Assembly: GCA_963700105.1 (NCBI GenBank)
Contig: CAVOWL010000002.1
Location: 62,001-126,000, forward strand
Source: CAVUWL01 sp963700105
Lineage (GTDB): Bacteria; Actinomycetota; Thermoleophilia; Solirubrobacterales; 70-9
Direction of reading: 5' to 3'
DNA length: 64,000 nucleotides
Under the pieces are notes generated by a model. That model was not told the DNA's origin. It saw nothing but the letters and a program-made list of their open reading frames with translations, and ran no database searches. Of this stretch, positions 33,176-40,863 are shown one piece after another (position 1 is the stretch's first letter; every line of letters starts with the position of its first letter). The translations under genes and the position numbers were made by a program.

Positions 33176-35190
33176 GCGGGTCCGACCCCGAGCAAAGAGC
33201 GGCGGAGCTGCGCCGCCAGCTCGAATTCCACAATCGGCGCTACTACCTGCTCGATGACCCTGAGATCGGCGACGATGCCTACGACCGGCTGCTCGATGAG
33301 CTTCGCGCGATCGAGTCGGCGCACCCCGAGCTCCGCACCCCCGCCTCGCCCACCCAGCGGGTTGGGGCGCCTGCCCTTGAGCGCTTTGAGCGGGTCGAGC
33401 ACCGCGAAGCGATGCTCTCACTCGCCAACGCGCGCAACGAGGAGGAGCTACGGGCCTGGGAGACGCGGCTGGGCAATCAGCTCAAGCGACTTGACATCGG
33501 CGGTGCCGACTTCAGCTACACAACCGAGCCAAAGATCGATGGGCTGGCGATCACGATTACCTACGAGGAGGGGGTCCTGATCCGCGGCGCAACGCGCGGC
33601 GATGGACGGATCGGAGAGGACGTGACGCAGAACCTGCGCACGATCAAGGCGATACCGCTCAAGATCGAGGGGGCGCCGGAGCTAGTTGAAGTTCGCGGCG
33701 AGGTCTACCTGCCGATCGCTGACTTCAAGGCGCTGAATGAACGCCGCGCAGCTGCCGGCGAGGCCGCCTTCGCCAACCCGCGAAACGCCGCCGCCGGGTC
33801 GATCCGCCAGCTCGACCCCGCGATCGCCGCCGCCCGTCCCCTCTCGATCTGGTGCTACGGGCTTGGCGCCAGCCGTGGCCTCCAGCATCGAACCCACAGC
33901 GAGGAGCTCAGCTGGCTCAGTGAGCACGGCTTCAAGGTCAACCCAGATACCGCTCGCCACTCCGATATCGACTCCGTGGTGAAGCGCTGTCGCTGGTGGC
34001 AGGAGCGTCGCGAGGGGCTTGATTTTGAGATCGACGGGGTTGTGATCAAGGTTGATGAGCGCCACCTGTGGCGGGAGCTTGGCGTTGCGGGGCGGGAGCC
34101 ACGTTGGGCGATCGCCTGGAAGTTCGCGCCGACAACCGCTACGACGAGGTTGATCGATGTCGTTTGGAACGTCGGTCGCAGCGGCCACCTCGTCCCCTTT
34201 GCGATCCTGGAGCCGGTTCACGTCGGCGGCGTAACGGTCTCCACGGCGACCCTGCACAACGAGGAGGACCTGGCCCGAAAGGATGTGCGGGTGGGGGACG
34301 AGGTGATCGTGATGCGAGCCGGCGACGTCATTCCCCAGGTCCTTGCCCCGCTTGTGCAGCGGCGCAGGGGAAGGCCCCGCAAACCACGCCCGCCTCGCAA
34401 ATGCCCGGCCTGCGGGACTCCCACGGTGAAGCCCGAGGGCGCCGTCTTCACGATCTGCCCAAACCGCGGCGGCTGTCCTGGGCAGTCCTTTCAGCAGGTC
34501 AAACATTTCGTCAGCAAAGGTGCGATGGAGATCGACGGCCTCGGCGAGAGGCAGGCGATGCGCTTCCTGCAGGAGGGCCTGATCACGGACGTCGCCGATA
34601 TCTATGAGCTGAGCGAGGAGCGCTTGGTCGAGGTGGAGGGATTTGCCCGGATCTCTGCCAGGAATCTCGCGACGGCGATTGAGGCATCGCGGCAGCGCCC
34701 CTTTAGCCGGGTCCTATATGCGCTCGGGCTTCCGGGCGTTGGCCGGGTGACGGCGGAGGCGCTGGCCGATCATTTTGGCTCGATCGATGCGCTGCGGTCC
34801 GCCGATCCCACCGAGATCGAGGAGGTCGAAGGAGTTGGGCCGATCATGGCCGTTCAGATCGCCGAGTCGCTCGCCGATGAGCGCACCGGCGAGTTGATCG
34901 AAAGGCTGCGGGCGAGGGGTCTCAATCTGAGCGGGGAGGAGTCTGAGCGGCGCCAATCCGGCGGCCCCCTGGATGGCATGACCCTCGTGCTCACCGGCAC
35001 CCTGCCCGCCCTGACACGCGAGGAGGCCTCGAGCCTGATCAAGGCCGCCGGTGGCAGGGTCCTCAATTCGGTTTCAAAGAAGACCGACTACGTCCTCGCC
35101 GGGGAAAACCCCGGATCAAAGCTCCAAAAGGCCGAGGAGTTGGGGGTCGAGATCCTCGATGAGGCCGCGCTGCGCCGCTTGATTCAGTAA
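33172..35190 (+). CDS. ligA: NAD-dependent DNA ligase
   Basis: LigA (672 aa) seals nicks using NAD. The Ia domain begins near RRYYLLDDPEIGDDAYDRL. The adenylated lysine is K121 in TEPKIDGLA. The OB fold is followed by the zinc finger C411, C414, C429 and C435, then HhH repeats (ALGLPGVGRVTAEALADHFG) and a C-terminal BRCT domain from about residue 600. The start is GTG inside the surE stop. The last 7 nt overlap the convergent dacB end. Confidence 0.97.
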   Translation: MSGSDPEQRAAELRRQLEFHNRRYYLLDDPEIGDDAYDRLLDELRAIESAHPELRTPASPTQRVGAPALERFERVEHREAMLSLANARNEEELRAWETRLGNQLKRLDIGGADFSYTTEPKIDGLAITITYEEGVLIRGATRGDGRIGEDVTQNLRTIKAIPLKIEGAPELVEVRGEVYLPIADFKALNERRAAAGEAAFANPRNAAAGSIRQLDPAIAAARPLSIWCYGLGASRGLQHRTHSEELSWLSEHGFKVNPDTARHSDIDSVVKRCRWWQERREGLDFEIDGVVIKVDERHLWRELGVAGREPRWAIAWKFAPTTATTRLIDVVWNVGRSGHLVPFAILEPVHVGGVTVSTATLHNEEDLARKDVRVGDEVIVMRAGDVIPQVLAPLVQRRRGRPRKPRPPRKCPACGTPTVKPEGAVFTICPNRGGCPGQSFQQVKHFVSKGAMEIDGLGERQAMRFLQEGLITDVADIYELSEERLVEVEGFARISARNLATAIEASRQRPFSRVLYALGLPGVGRVTAEALADHFGSIDALRSADPTEIEEVEGVGPIMAVQIAESLADERTGELIERLRARGLNLSGEESERRQSGGPLDGMTLVLTGTLPALTREEASSLIKAAGGRVLNSVSKKTDYVLAGENPGSKLQKAEELGVEILDEAALRRLIQ

Positions 35191-36419
35191 GAGGCTACCT
35201 CCGCGGCGATTTCATCCTGCTCGTTTTGGGCGAGTTCGAGGTTGGCGACGCTGCCCATTAGGATCGAGAAGATCATCTTCTTGCCGTCGCGGTTAAAGCA
35301 GTATCCGGAGAGGTTGCTGACCCCGGTCAGGGTGCCGGTCTTGGTGTGGCAATGACCTTCCGCCGGGGTCCCGCGCATGCGCAGTGCGACCGTGCCTTCC
35401 TTGCCGGCGACGGCGAGATCTCCGATGAAATCTTCGCCCACCGGGCTGGCCTGGATCGAGTTCAACAGCGCCACGACCTGGGCGGGGGAGGCGCGTCCGG
35501 AGCGGCTCAGCCCCGAGCCGTCGACCGCGTGCACCCCGGAGTCTTCCTGGCGGGCGAATTGCTCGACCACAGCGGCACCGGCCGCGGTGCTGCCTTCGCC
35601 TCCGAAGTGGGCACCGAGCAGCTTGATCAGCGTCTCGGCGAAGAAGTTGTCTGAATAAACGTCGGTTAGATCGACGATCCGATTGAGGCTTGGGGAGCGA
35701 ACGATGGCGATTCTGGTGCTTTCTGGTGGGGTGCTGCGCAGCGCCACCTGGGGCGAGATTTCGATCCCGGCGTTTCGCAATGAGCGATCCAGCGTCGCCG
35801 CCGCCAACTTAGCCGGTTCGCTGGAGAAGCCCGTCGCGCCGGGATCGCCATAGCCCGAATCGAAGGAGAGTCCCGACAGCGGGCCGATGTAGGGGCTGGT
35901 CGCAAAGCCCGAATCGAGCACGCCGCGCAGCCGGTCAAAGATCGTGTCATCGGCGTAGAGGCGGCCGGTCACAGCGCGGATCCCAGCGGCGCGAATCTGC
36001 GGCATCAGGGCGAATATGTCGGTCCCCAGGCCGTTTAGGAAGCGGTCATAAAAGCTCGGCACCCCGAGGGTTGGGTCACCTCCACCCTGCAGGTAGAGGC
36101 TGCCGTGCAGGACCCCGTTTGAGTCCAGGGTGCCGTCGCTATAGACCCGCGTCGGGATGCGATATTCGGGTCCCAGCCGCGCCAATGCGGTCGAGGTCGT
36201 AAACAGCTTCATGTTGGAGGCCAGCGATCGCTGCACCTCGGCGGCAACCGAGCAGACGACCTGCCCGCTGCCTGCGTCTAGCACCAAGAGGCCGCTGGCT
36301 GGGCCGCCGCCGCGAAGCAGCTGAGCCCTGAGCGTCTGACAGAGCGAGCTGGCCGAGGCGCTCGCCGGCAGCAGGGCGAGGGCGAGGGCGAGGGCAAGGG
36401 GGGCCAGGCGCCGCCTCAT
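35184..36419 (-). CDS. dacB: D-alanyl-D-alanine carboxypeptidase/endopeptidase, PBP4 (S13) family
   Basis: This 411-aa exported penicillin-binding protein trims or cleaves peptidoglycan cross-links. An N-terminal signal peptide (RRRLAPLALALALALLPASA) is followed by the active-site SxxK as SNMK, then SxN as SDN, and KTG in HTKTGTLTG. DGSGLSR is also typical of S13 enzymes. I start it at the ATG before the signal peptide; the frame is open 28 codons further but that would bury the signal. It is divergent from the patatin gene with 20 bp between the two starts. Confidence 0.92.
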   Translation of the reverse strand: MRRRLAPLALALALALLPASASASSLCQTLRAQLLRGGGPASGLLVLDAGSGQVVCSVAAEVQRSLASNMKLFTTSTALARLGPEYRIPTRVYSDGTLDSNGVLHGSLYLQGGGDPTLGVPSFYDRFLNGLGTDIFALMPQIRAAGIRAVTGRLYADDTIFDRLRGVLDSGFATSPYIGPLSGLSFDSGYGDPGATGFSSEPAKLAAATLDRSLRNAGIEISPQVALRSTPPESTRIAIVRSPSLNRIVDLTDVYSDNFFAETLIKLLGAHFGGEGSTAAGAAVVEQFARQEDSGVHAVDGSGLSRSGRASPAQVVALLNSIQASPVGEDFIGDLAVAGKEGTVALRMRGTPAEGHCHTKTGTLTGVSNLSGYCFNRDGKKMIFSILMGSVANLELAQNEQDEIAAEVASY

Positions 36420-36424
36420 TCCTG

Positions 36425-36431
36425 AGATAAT
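36425..36431. promoter_or_regulatory. overlapping divergent -10 elements, dacB and patatin genes
   Basis: On the plus strand GATAAT (36426-36431) is 8 nt before the patatin ATG. On the minus strand TTATCT (36430-36425) is 5 nt before the dacB ATG. The same few bases must serve both, so polymerase can probably start in only one direction at a time. Confidence 0.45.
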
Positions 36432-36439
36432 CCCTCCTG

Positions 36440-37687
36440 ATGGGAAAAGTTGTGGACATCGAGTCCCAGCCGAAACGACGGAAGCCGCGCAAACGGCCCT
36501 CAAAGACCGCGCTGGTGCTCGGCGGCGGCGGCTTCACCGGAGGGGTCTATGAGATCGGGGCGTTGCGGGCGCTCGATCTGCTCGCGGTCAACAGCACCGT
36601 CAACAATTTCGATATCTACGTTGGTACCAGCGCCGGCTCCTTTGTGGCGGCGATGCTCGCCAACGGGGTGACCCCTGACGAAATGATGCAGGTCCTCAAC
36701 GAGCGGGTCAGCTCTGAGATGGAGGATCTCGATCTCAATACAGTGCTGCGGCCCAATTACCTCGGCTTCCTGAGAAAAGCGGCGACCCTGCCACTTCGCT
36801 CGATCGAGCTGATTCGAGCGCTGGTGCGAATCGGCGAGCTCTCCGCGATCGATCTCGGGGTTGGCCTGGCCGAGGCCCTTCCCAGCGGCATCTACTCGGG
36901 TTCGGGGATCGACGACTACGTCACCGGGGTGCTCGCCGAAGGCGGGCGCACCAATGACTTTCGGCTGCTCGAGCGCGAGCTCTACCTGATCGCGACCGAC
37001 CTCGACACATGCGAGCGGATCGTCTTCGGCGAGACGAGCTGGTCCGACGTGCCGATCTCAAAAGCGATTGAGTGCTCCACGGCGCTGCCGATCGTCTACA
37101 AGCCCGTCGAGCTGAAGGGCCGCGAGCTGATTGACGGGGGCATCCGCTCGACCACCAACGTCGACATCGCGGTCGAGAAGGGTGCCAAATTCATCGTGGT
37201 CGTGAACCCGCTGGTCCCCTATGTCAATGATTTTGAAAAGACGATTCCGACCGTATTCGGCAGTCGCGTCAGGCGCGTTTCGGACATGGGGTTGCCGGCG
37301 ATCGCAAATCAGACCTTTCGCCTGATCGCCCACCAGCGCCTGCATCAGGCGGTCGACTTCTGGCAGGAGCGATATCCGGGCGTCGACATAGTCCTGATCG
37401 AGCCCCATCCGAACGACGAGCTGATGTTCGGCACCCCGATCATGGATTACTCGAGGCGTTTGAAGATCGCCCGGCATGGCTTTGAATCGGTCACCGCCAC
37501 CCTCGCCCAAGACTACGAGCGCTACCGCGAGATCGCCGAGCGCCACGGTCTGGAGATCTCCGAGCGACGGGTGCGACGGGTGCTCGAGCGCGCCGCGCAG
37601 GAGGAGCCCGAGCAGACCTCGGCCTGGCGCCGCGTTCTCGAGCAGACGACCTCGGTGCTGCTGCGCCAGTCCGGCGAAGCCTCCTAG
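36440..37687 (+). CDS. patatin-like phospholipase
   Basis: This 415-aa acyl hydrolase carries the oxyanion loop LVLGGGGFTGG, the nucleophile elbow GTSAGS and the catalytic Asp in LIDGGIRS, in the expected order. The first 20 residues are basic with no signal peptide, so the protein is probably cytoplasmic or peripheral to the membrane. After about residue 370 there is a charged helical C-terminus. Likely substrates are phospholipids or acyl esters. Its stop overlaps the convergent acyl-CoA synthetase stop by 4 nt. Confidence 0.9.
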   Translation: MGKVVDIESQPKRRKPRKRPSKTALVLGGGGFTGGVYEIGALRALDLLAVNSTVNNFDIYVGTSAGSFVAAMLANGVTPDEMMQVLNERVSSEMEDLDLNTVLRPNYLGFLRKAATLPLRSIELIRALVRIGELSAIDLGVGLAEALPSGIYSGSGIDDYVTGVLAEGGRTNDFRLLERELYLIATDLDTCERIVFGETSWSDVPISKAIECSTALPIVYKPVELKGRELIDGGIRSTTNVDIAVEKGAKFIVVVNPLVPYVNDFEKTIPTVFGSRVRRVSDMGLPAIANQTFRLIAHQRLHQAVDFWQERYPGVDIVLIEPHPNDELMFGTPIMDYSRRLKIARHGFESVTATLAQDYERYREIAERHGLEISERRVRRVLERAAQEEPEQTSAWRRVLEQTTSVLLRQSGEAS

Positions 37688-39462
37688 CTGTAAAGCGCCT
37701 CGATCTCGGGCTCGTGCTTGGCGGTGACGACCGCCCGCTTGACCTTCAGGGTCGGGGTCAGCTCGCCGTTTTCCTGGGAGAGGTCGTGGCTCAGTATCGC
37801 GATCTTCTTGACCTGCTCGACGCGCGCAAACTGCTGGTTGATTTTCTCCACGTGGGAATCGATAGAAGCCTTGATCTCCTCGTTGGCGGCGAGCTCGGCG
37901 AGATTCTCGGCGAGGCCGTGCTCGCGCGCGTAGGCGAAAGCCTCGTCGGGGTCGAGGGTGACCAGGGCCACCAGGTAGGGGCGCCGATCGCCGACCACGA
38001 CGCACTGGGAGACGAGGGGGTGCTGCTTGATCTCGGCCTCGAGGTTCGCAGGGGTGATGTTCTTGCCCCCGGCGGTGATGATGATGTCCTTTTTGCGGCC
38101 GGTGATCTTGATGAAGCCGTCGCCGTCGATCTCCCCGATATCGCCGGTATGCAGCCAACCATCGACGATCGATTCCCGAGTGGCTTGCTCGTTTTTGTAG
38201 TAGCCCTGAAAGACGTTTGGCCCCTTGACCAAGATCTCACCGTCCTCGGCGATCCTCACCTCACAGCCGGGGAAGGGTTTGCCGATCGTGCCGATTCTGA
38301 AGTCCTCCGGTGAGGAGATCGTCGCCGCGGTCGAGGTCTCGGTCATTCCCCACCCCTCCAGGACGAGCACCCCGGCCGCGTCGAAGAAGCGCAGGATCTC
38401 GGGGTTAATCGGCGCGGCTCCGGAGACCGCCAGGCGCAGTCGGCCTCCAAACAGGCCGCGAATTTTTGAGAGCACCTGCTTGTCGGCGAATTGGTATTGC
38501 TTGCGCAGCAAGAAGCCTGGCTTTGCGCCGCTTCTCTGCACCTCGCGCATCCGCTTTCCGACTCGGATCGACCACTCAAATACGGCCTTTTTTAGGCCCC
38601 CCTCTTTCTCCATGCCGGCGCTGGCCGCCGTGTAGATCTTCTCAAAGATGCGCGGCACCGAGGGAAAGTAGGTAGGCCTCAGTTCGGCCAGATTGGCCAT
38701 GATCTTCAGTGGATCGCCCTCCCAGTAGGCGAGGGTCGCACCGAGGTCAAAGCTGCCGAGCTGGATCAACAGCGCGAAGGAGTGGGCGAGGGGAAGGTAG
38801 AGGTAGGAGACGTCGTCGTCTTCAATGACGCTGGTCTCGTTGACCATGTTGAGCATCGAGCGGTAGTTGCCGTGGCTGATGATGCAGCCCTTCGGTGGTC
38901 CGGTGGTTCCCGAGGTGTAGATGAAGGTGCAGGTGTCCTCGGGGGTGACGCTTTTCCAGCGCGCCTCCCACTCGGTCGCCCCGTGGCCCTCGCCGCGCCT
39001 ACCGAGCTCCTCCATTGAGATCGCATCGGGGCTGGATCCGGTCATTCGAACAACGTGCTCGAGCAGCGGCAGTTGCTCGCGGATCGCGCGGATCTTCTCG
39101 AGCTGTTCATCGTCCTCGACCACGACCACCTTGACGTCGGCGTTCTCCAGAACGTAGCGACACTCCTCGGGCGAGTTGGTCTGATAGATCGGCACGACCA
39201 CGGCCCCCGCCGAGAGGGCCGCAAAGTCAAAGTAGGTCCACTCAGGACGGGTATTGGCCAGGATCGAGACCTTGTCACCCTTTTTGACGCCGAGCTCGAT
39301 CAGTCCCAGCGCCAGCGAGCGAACGGTCTCGGCGACCTGATCAAAGCTGCGGTTGACCCACTCCCCGTCGGCTTTGTAGCTGATCGCCGCCGACTCGCCG
39401 TAGAGCTCAGCTGCGCGCGGCAGAAGGTCTGCGAGAGTGCTCGATCGTGTTCCCCGCCCCAT
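37684..39462 (-). CDS. long-chain fatty-acid-CoA ligase (AMP-forming)
   Basis: This 592-aa adenylate-forming enzyme activates fatty acids. The P-loop is FIYTSGTTGPPKGCII, the A5 motif is EGWGMTETSTAATIS, the A7 motif is WLHTGDIGEIDGDGFIKITG, and the hinge RKKDIIITAGGKNI is followed by the late lysine region LTPTLKVKR. The architecture matches FadD15-type ligases. The adjacent patatin could supply free fatty acids, but this link is inference. A -10-like TAAACT lies 6 nt before the ATG. Confidence 0.93.
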   Translation of the reverse strand: MGRGTRSSTLADLLPRAAELYGESAAISYKADGEWVNRSFDQVAETVRSLALGLIELGVKKGDKVSILANTRPEWTYFDFAALSAGAVVVPIYQTNSPEECRYVLENADVKVVVVEDDEQLEKIRAIREQLPLLEHVVRMTGSSPDAISMEELGRRGEGHGATEWEARWKSVTPEDTCTFIYTSGTTGPPKGCIISHGNYRSMLNMVNETSVIEDDDVSYLYLPLAHSFALLIQLGSFDLGATLAYWEGDPLKIMANLAELRPTYFPSVPRIFEKIYTAASAGMEKEGGLKKAVFEWSIRVGKRMREVQRSGAKPGFLLRKQYQFADKQVLSKIRGLFGGRLRLAVSGAAPINPEILRFFDAAGVLVLEGWGMTETSTAATISSPEDFRIGTIGKPFPGCEVRIAEDGEILVKGPNVFQGYYKNEQATRESIVDGWLHTGDIGEIDGDGFIKITGRKKDIIITAGGKNITPANLEAEIKQHPLVSQCVVVGDRRPYLVALVTLDPDEAFAYAREHGLAENLAELAANEEIKASIDSHVEKINQQFARVEQVKKIAILSHDLSQENGELTPTLKVKRAVVTAKHEPEIEALYS

Positions 39463-39468
39463 AGCGGG

Positions 39469-39474
39469 AGTTTA
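39469..39474 (-). promoter_or_regulatory. -10-like hexamer of the acyl-CoA ligase gene
   Basis: TAAACT on the minus strand is followed by 6 nt and then the ATG; no Shine-Dalgarno sequence is present. This fits a leaderless start. Confidence 0.45.
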
Positions 39475-39476
39475 AA

Positions 39477-39668
39477 TCAGCGGAGGCTCGCGGAGGTCTG
39501 CGGCAGCGGGTGCTGGGAGGAAAGGTTGCGCAGCGAGCTCTCAAAGAGGCTGCGGTCGATGCGACCGTGAAAGATCGGGATCCCCATCTGCACGCACCTG
39601 CCGATCACCTCCCCACGCTTCATCTGAAGCTGGTCGGCGAGTTCGGTGGGCGTCAGGTGATTGGCCAC
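39477..39668 (-). CDS. 63-aa helix-turn-helix-like protein
   Basis: The start is fixed at GTG 39668 by a strong ribosome-binding site (GGGAGG, 6 nt upstream). Longer in-frame starts are not needed. The sequence LTPTELADQLQMKRGEVIGR, then CVQMGIPIFHGRIDRSLFE, looks like a compact winged or MerR-like helix-turn-helix, also similar in pattern to the N-terminal module of IF2. It has no other domain. It may be a small DNA- or RNA-binding regulator; its target is unknown. Confidence 0.65.
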   Translation of the reverse strand: MANHLTPTELADQLQMKRGEVIGRCVQMGIPIFHGRIDRSLFESSLRNLSSQHPLPQTSASLR

Positions 39669-39674
39669 GGCGGA

Positions 39675-39680
39675 CCTCCC
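39675..39680 (-). promoter_or_regulatory. strong Shine-Dalgarno that sets the start of the 63-aa protein
   Basis: GGGAGG on the minus strand lies 6 nt before GTG 39668. It stands out because several neighbouring genes have no such site. Confidence 0.6.
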
Positions 39681-39777
39681 AAGTAGTTGAAATGAGTCGA
39701 GGGGATATTTATCGCTGCCGGCGGACGTGTCAATCCGGGCAGCGCAAATTGCGGCAATTTGGACCGATCGCATTCTG

Positions 39778-39783
39778 GATAAT
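39778..39783 (+). promoter_or_regulatory. -10 hexamer of the DsbA-like gene, leaderless type
   Basis: GATAAT is followed by exactly 6 nt (GCCTCC) and then the ATG at 39790. No Shine-Dalgarno sequence is present. Confidence 0.5.
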
Positions 39784-39789
39784 GCCTCC

Positions 39790-40512
39790 ATGTCTGAGCT
39801 CGCCGCCGAACCGCTGCCGCGCCGTGGTCGCTTCTGGGTGATCGCCCTGCTCGCCGTCTCGATCTTTGGTCTGGGCTACGGGCTGGTTGGGCTCGCCACC
39901 CAGAAGCCCGGCAGGCCGGTCGCCAGGATCGTCGGTACCGCCGAAGCGCAGGAAATCTTTGGCGGGGTCGAACAGGCGGGAGATCAGCTTGGATCCTCCA
40001 GCGCGCCGGTCACGATTCAGATCTTCGACGACCTGCAGTGCTCCAGCTGTCGCGATTCCTTCCTGCACACCCTCCCCGGACTGGTCGAACGCTACGTGCG
40101 GCCGGGCCAGGTCAAGCTTCTCTACCGCCATTACTCGACCAGTGAAAGCCCGACCGAGCTCGGCTTCTACGGCGCCGAGTCCGCGGCGCACCAGGGCGAG
40201 GGCTGGCAGTACACCTATCTTTTCTTCCTCAACCAGGCAGCAGCCAAGTCAGACGTGAGCCAGAGCTTTCTGACGGCGATTGCGAGCGCCGTGGAAGAAC
40301 TGAACGTCGGTGAGTGGGAACGCTATCTAAAGGCGCACGGGGGCTCTGGAGGCTCGATCGCCCGCAAACTCGCCGAAGATGAAAAGCTTGGCTTCAATCT
40401 GAGCATTCGCCTCGGGGAGGCGGCGGTTGTAACCGGCCCCCATGGCAGCCGCACCCTTCAGGAAGGCCCCAGATTGAGTCAGATCGAAGCCGCGATCCGG
40501 GCGGTCCGGTAG
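39790..40512 (+). CDS. membrane-anchored DsbA/thioredoxin-like protein
   Basis: This 240-aa protein has an N-terminal membrane anchor (FWVIALLAVSIFGLGYGLVG) and an extracytoplasmic thioredoxin-fold domain. The active-site pair is C84-S-S-C87 in FDDLQCSSCRDSF. The helical insertion and late strand pattern match the DsbA/Thioredoxin_4 group, so it probably forms or isomerises disulfides in exported proteins. The start is the ATG directly after a GATAAT -10. The tRNA-Pro gene follows. Confidence 0.85.
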   Translation: MSELAAEPLPRRGRFWVIALLAVSIFGLGYGLVGLATQKPGRPVARIVGTAEAQEIFGGVEQAGDQLGSSSAPVTIQIFDDLQCSSCRDSFLHTLPGLVERYVRPGQVKLLYRHYSTSESPTELGFYGAESAAHQGEGWQYTYLFFLNQAAAKSDVSQSFLTAIASAVEELNVGEWERYLKAHGGSGGSIARKLAEDEKLGFNLSIRLGEAAVVTGPHGSRTLQEGPRLSQIEAAIRAVR

Positions 40513-40528
40513 GCGCGAGCGGGTCTGG

Positions 40529-40534
40529 GATAAT
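40529..40534 (+). promoter_or_regulatory. -10 hexamer of the tRNA-Pro gene
   Basis: GATAAT ends 10 nt before the mature 5' end of the tRNA, a fitting distance for a short pre-tRNA leader. Confidence 0.45.
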
Positions 40535-40544
40535 CATCGGCTCT

Positions 40545-40618
40545 CGGGGCGTGGCGCAGCCTGGTAGCGCGCACCGTTCGGGTCGGTGAGGTCCCCGGTT
40601 CAAATCCGGGCGCCCCGA
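40545..40618 (+). tRNA. tRNA-Pro, anticodon CGG
   Basis: The 74-nt cloverleaf closes: acceptor CGGGGCG with CGCCCCG and discriminator A. The anticodon stem CACCG/CGGTG holds the loop TTCGGGT (anticodon CGG, codon CCG). The T arm is CCCGG-TTCAAAT-CCGGG. CCA is not encoded. Confidence 0.95.
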
Positions 40619-40621
40619 TTA

Positions 40622-40651
40622 CCGGAACCAGCTCTCTAGAGCGGGTTCCGG
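40622..40651 (+). terminator. perfectly symmetric hairpin after tRNA-Pro
   Basis: CCGGAACC-A-GCTC-TCTA-GAGC-G-GGTTCCGG has 12 paired bases with one A/G mismatch and a 4-nt loop, starting 4 nt after the tRNA. It has no T-run. A role in tRNA 3' processing or termination is likely. Confidence 0.5.
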
Positions 40652-40863
40652 AGTCTGCAAGAGCGGCCAAGACACCAACGAGGTACCAATTTCAGGCGGA
40701 GCCTGCTCGCGCGACCCCGGGGAGCGGGGACGGCTCAAGGACGCTGCCGCTCTCGGTTGCAAAGGAACAGCCAACCAACCGTGCGACCTTGGCTTTCGCA
40801 GCTCGTCCGGACGAGCTGCATCAGTTTCCATGGTCCGCTCGACTGCTTCTGCTTCACCAGCCC
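40652..40863. other. no gene seen; 22-bp palindrome
   Basis: I see no coding frame here. The only structure is the 22-bp perfect palindrome GCAGCTCGTCC plus its mirror complement at 40798-40819, which could be a binding site or the scar of a mobile sequence. Confidence 0.4.

Noticed and set aside
39459..39791. Longer 104-aa form of the small HTH protein
   Set aside because: The extra 41 residues have no features, and the strong GGGAGG site points to GTG 39668.
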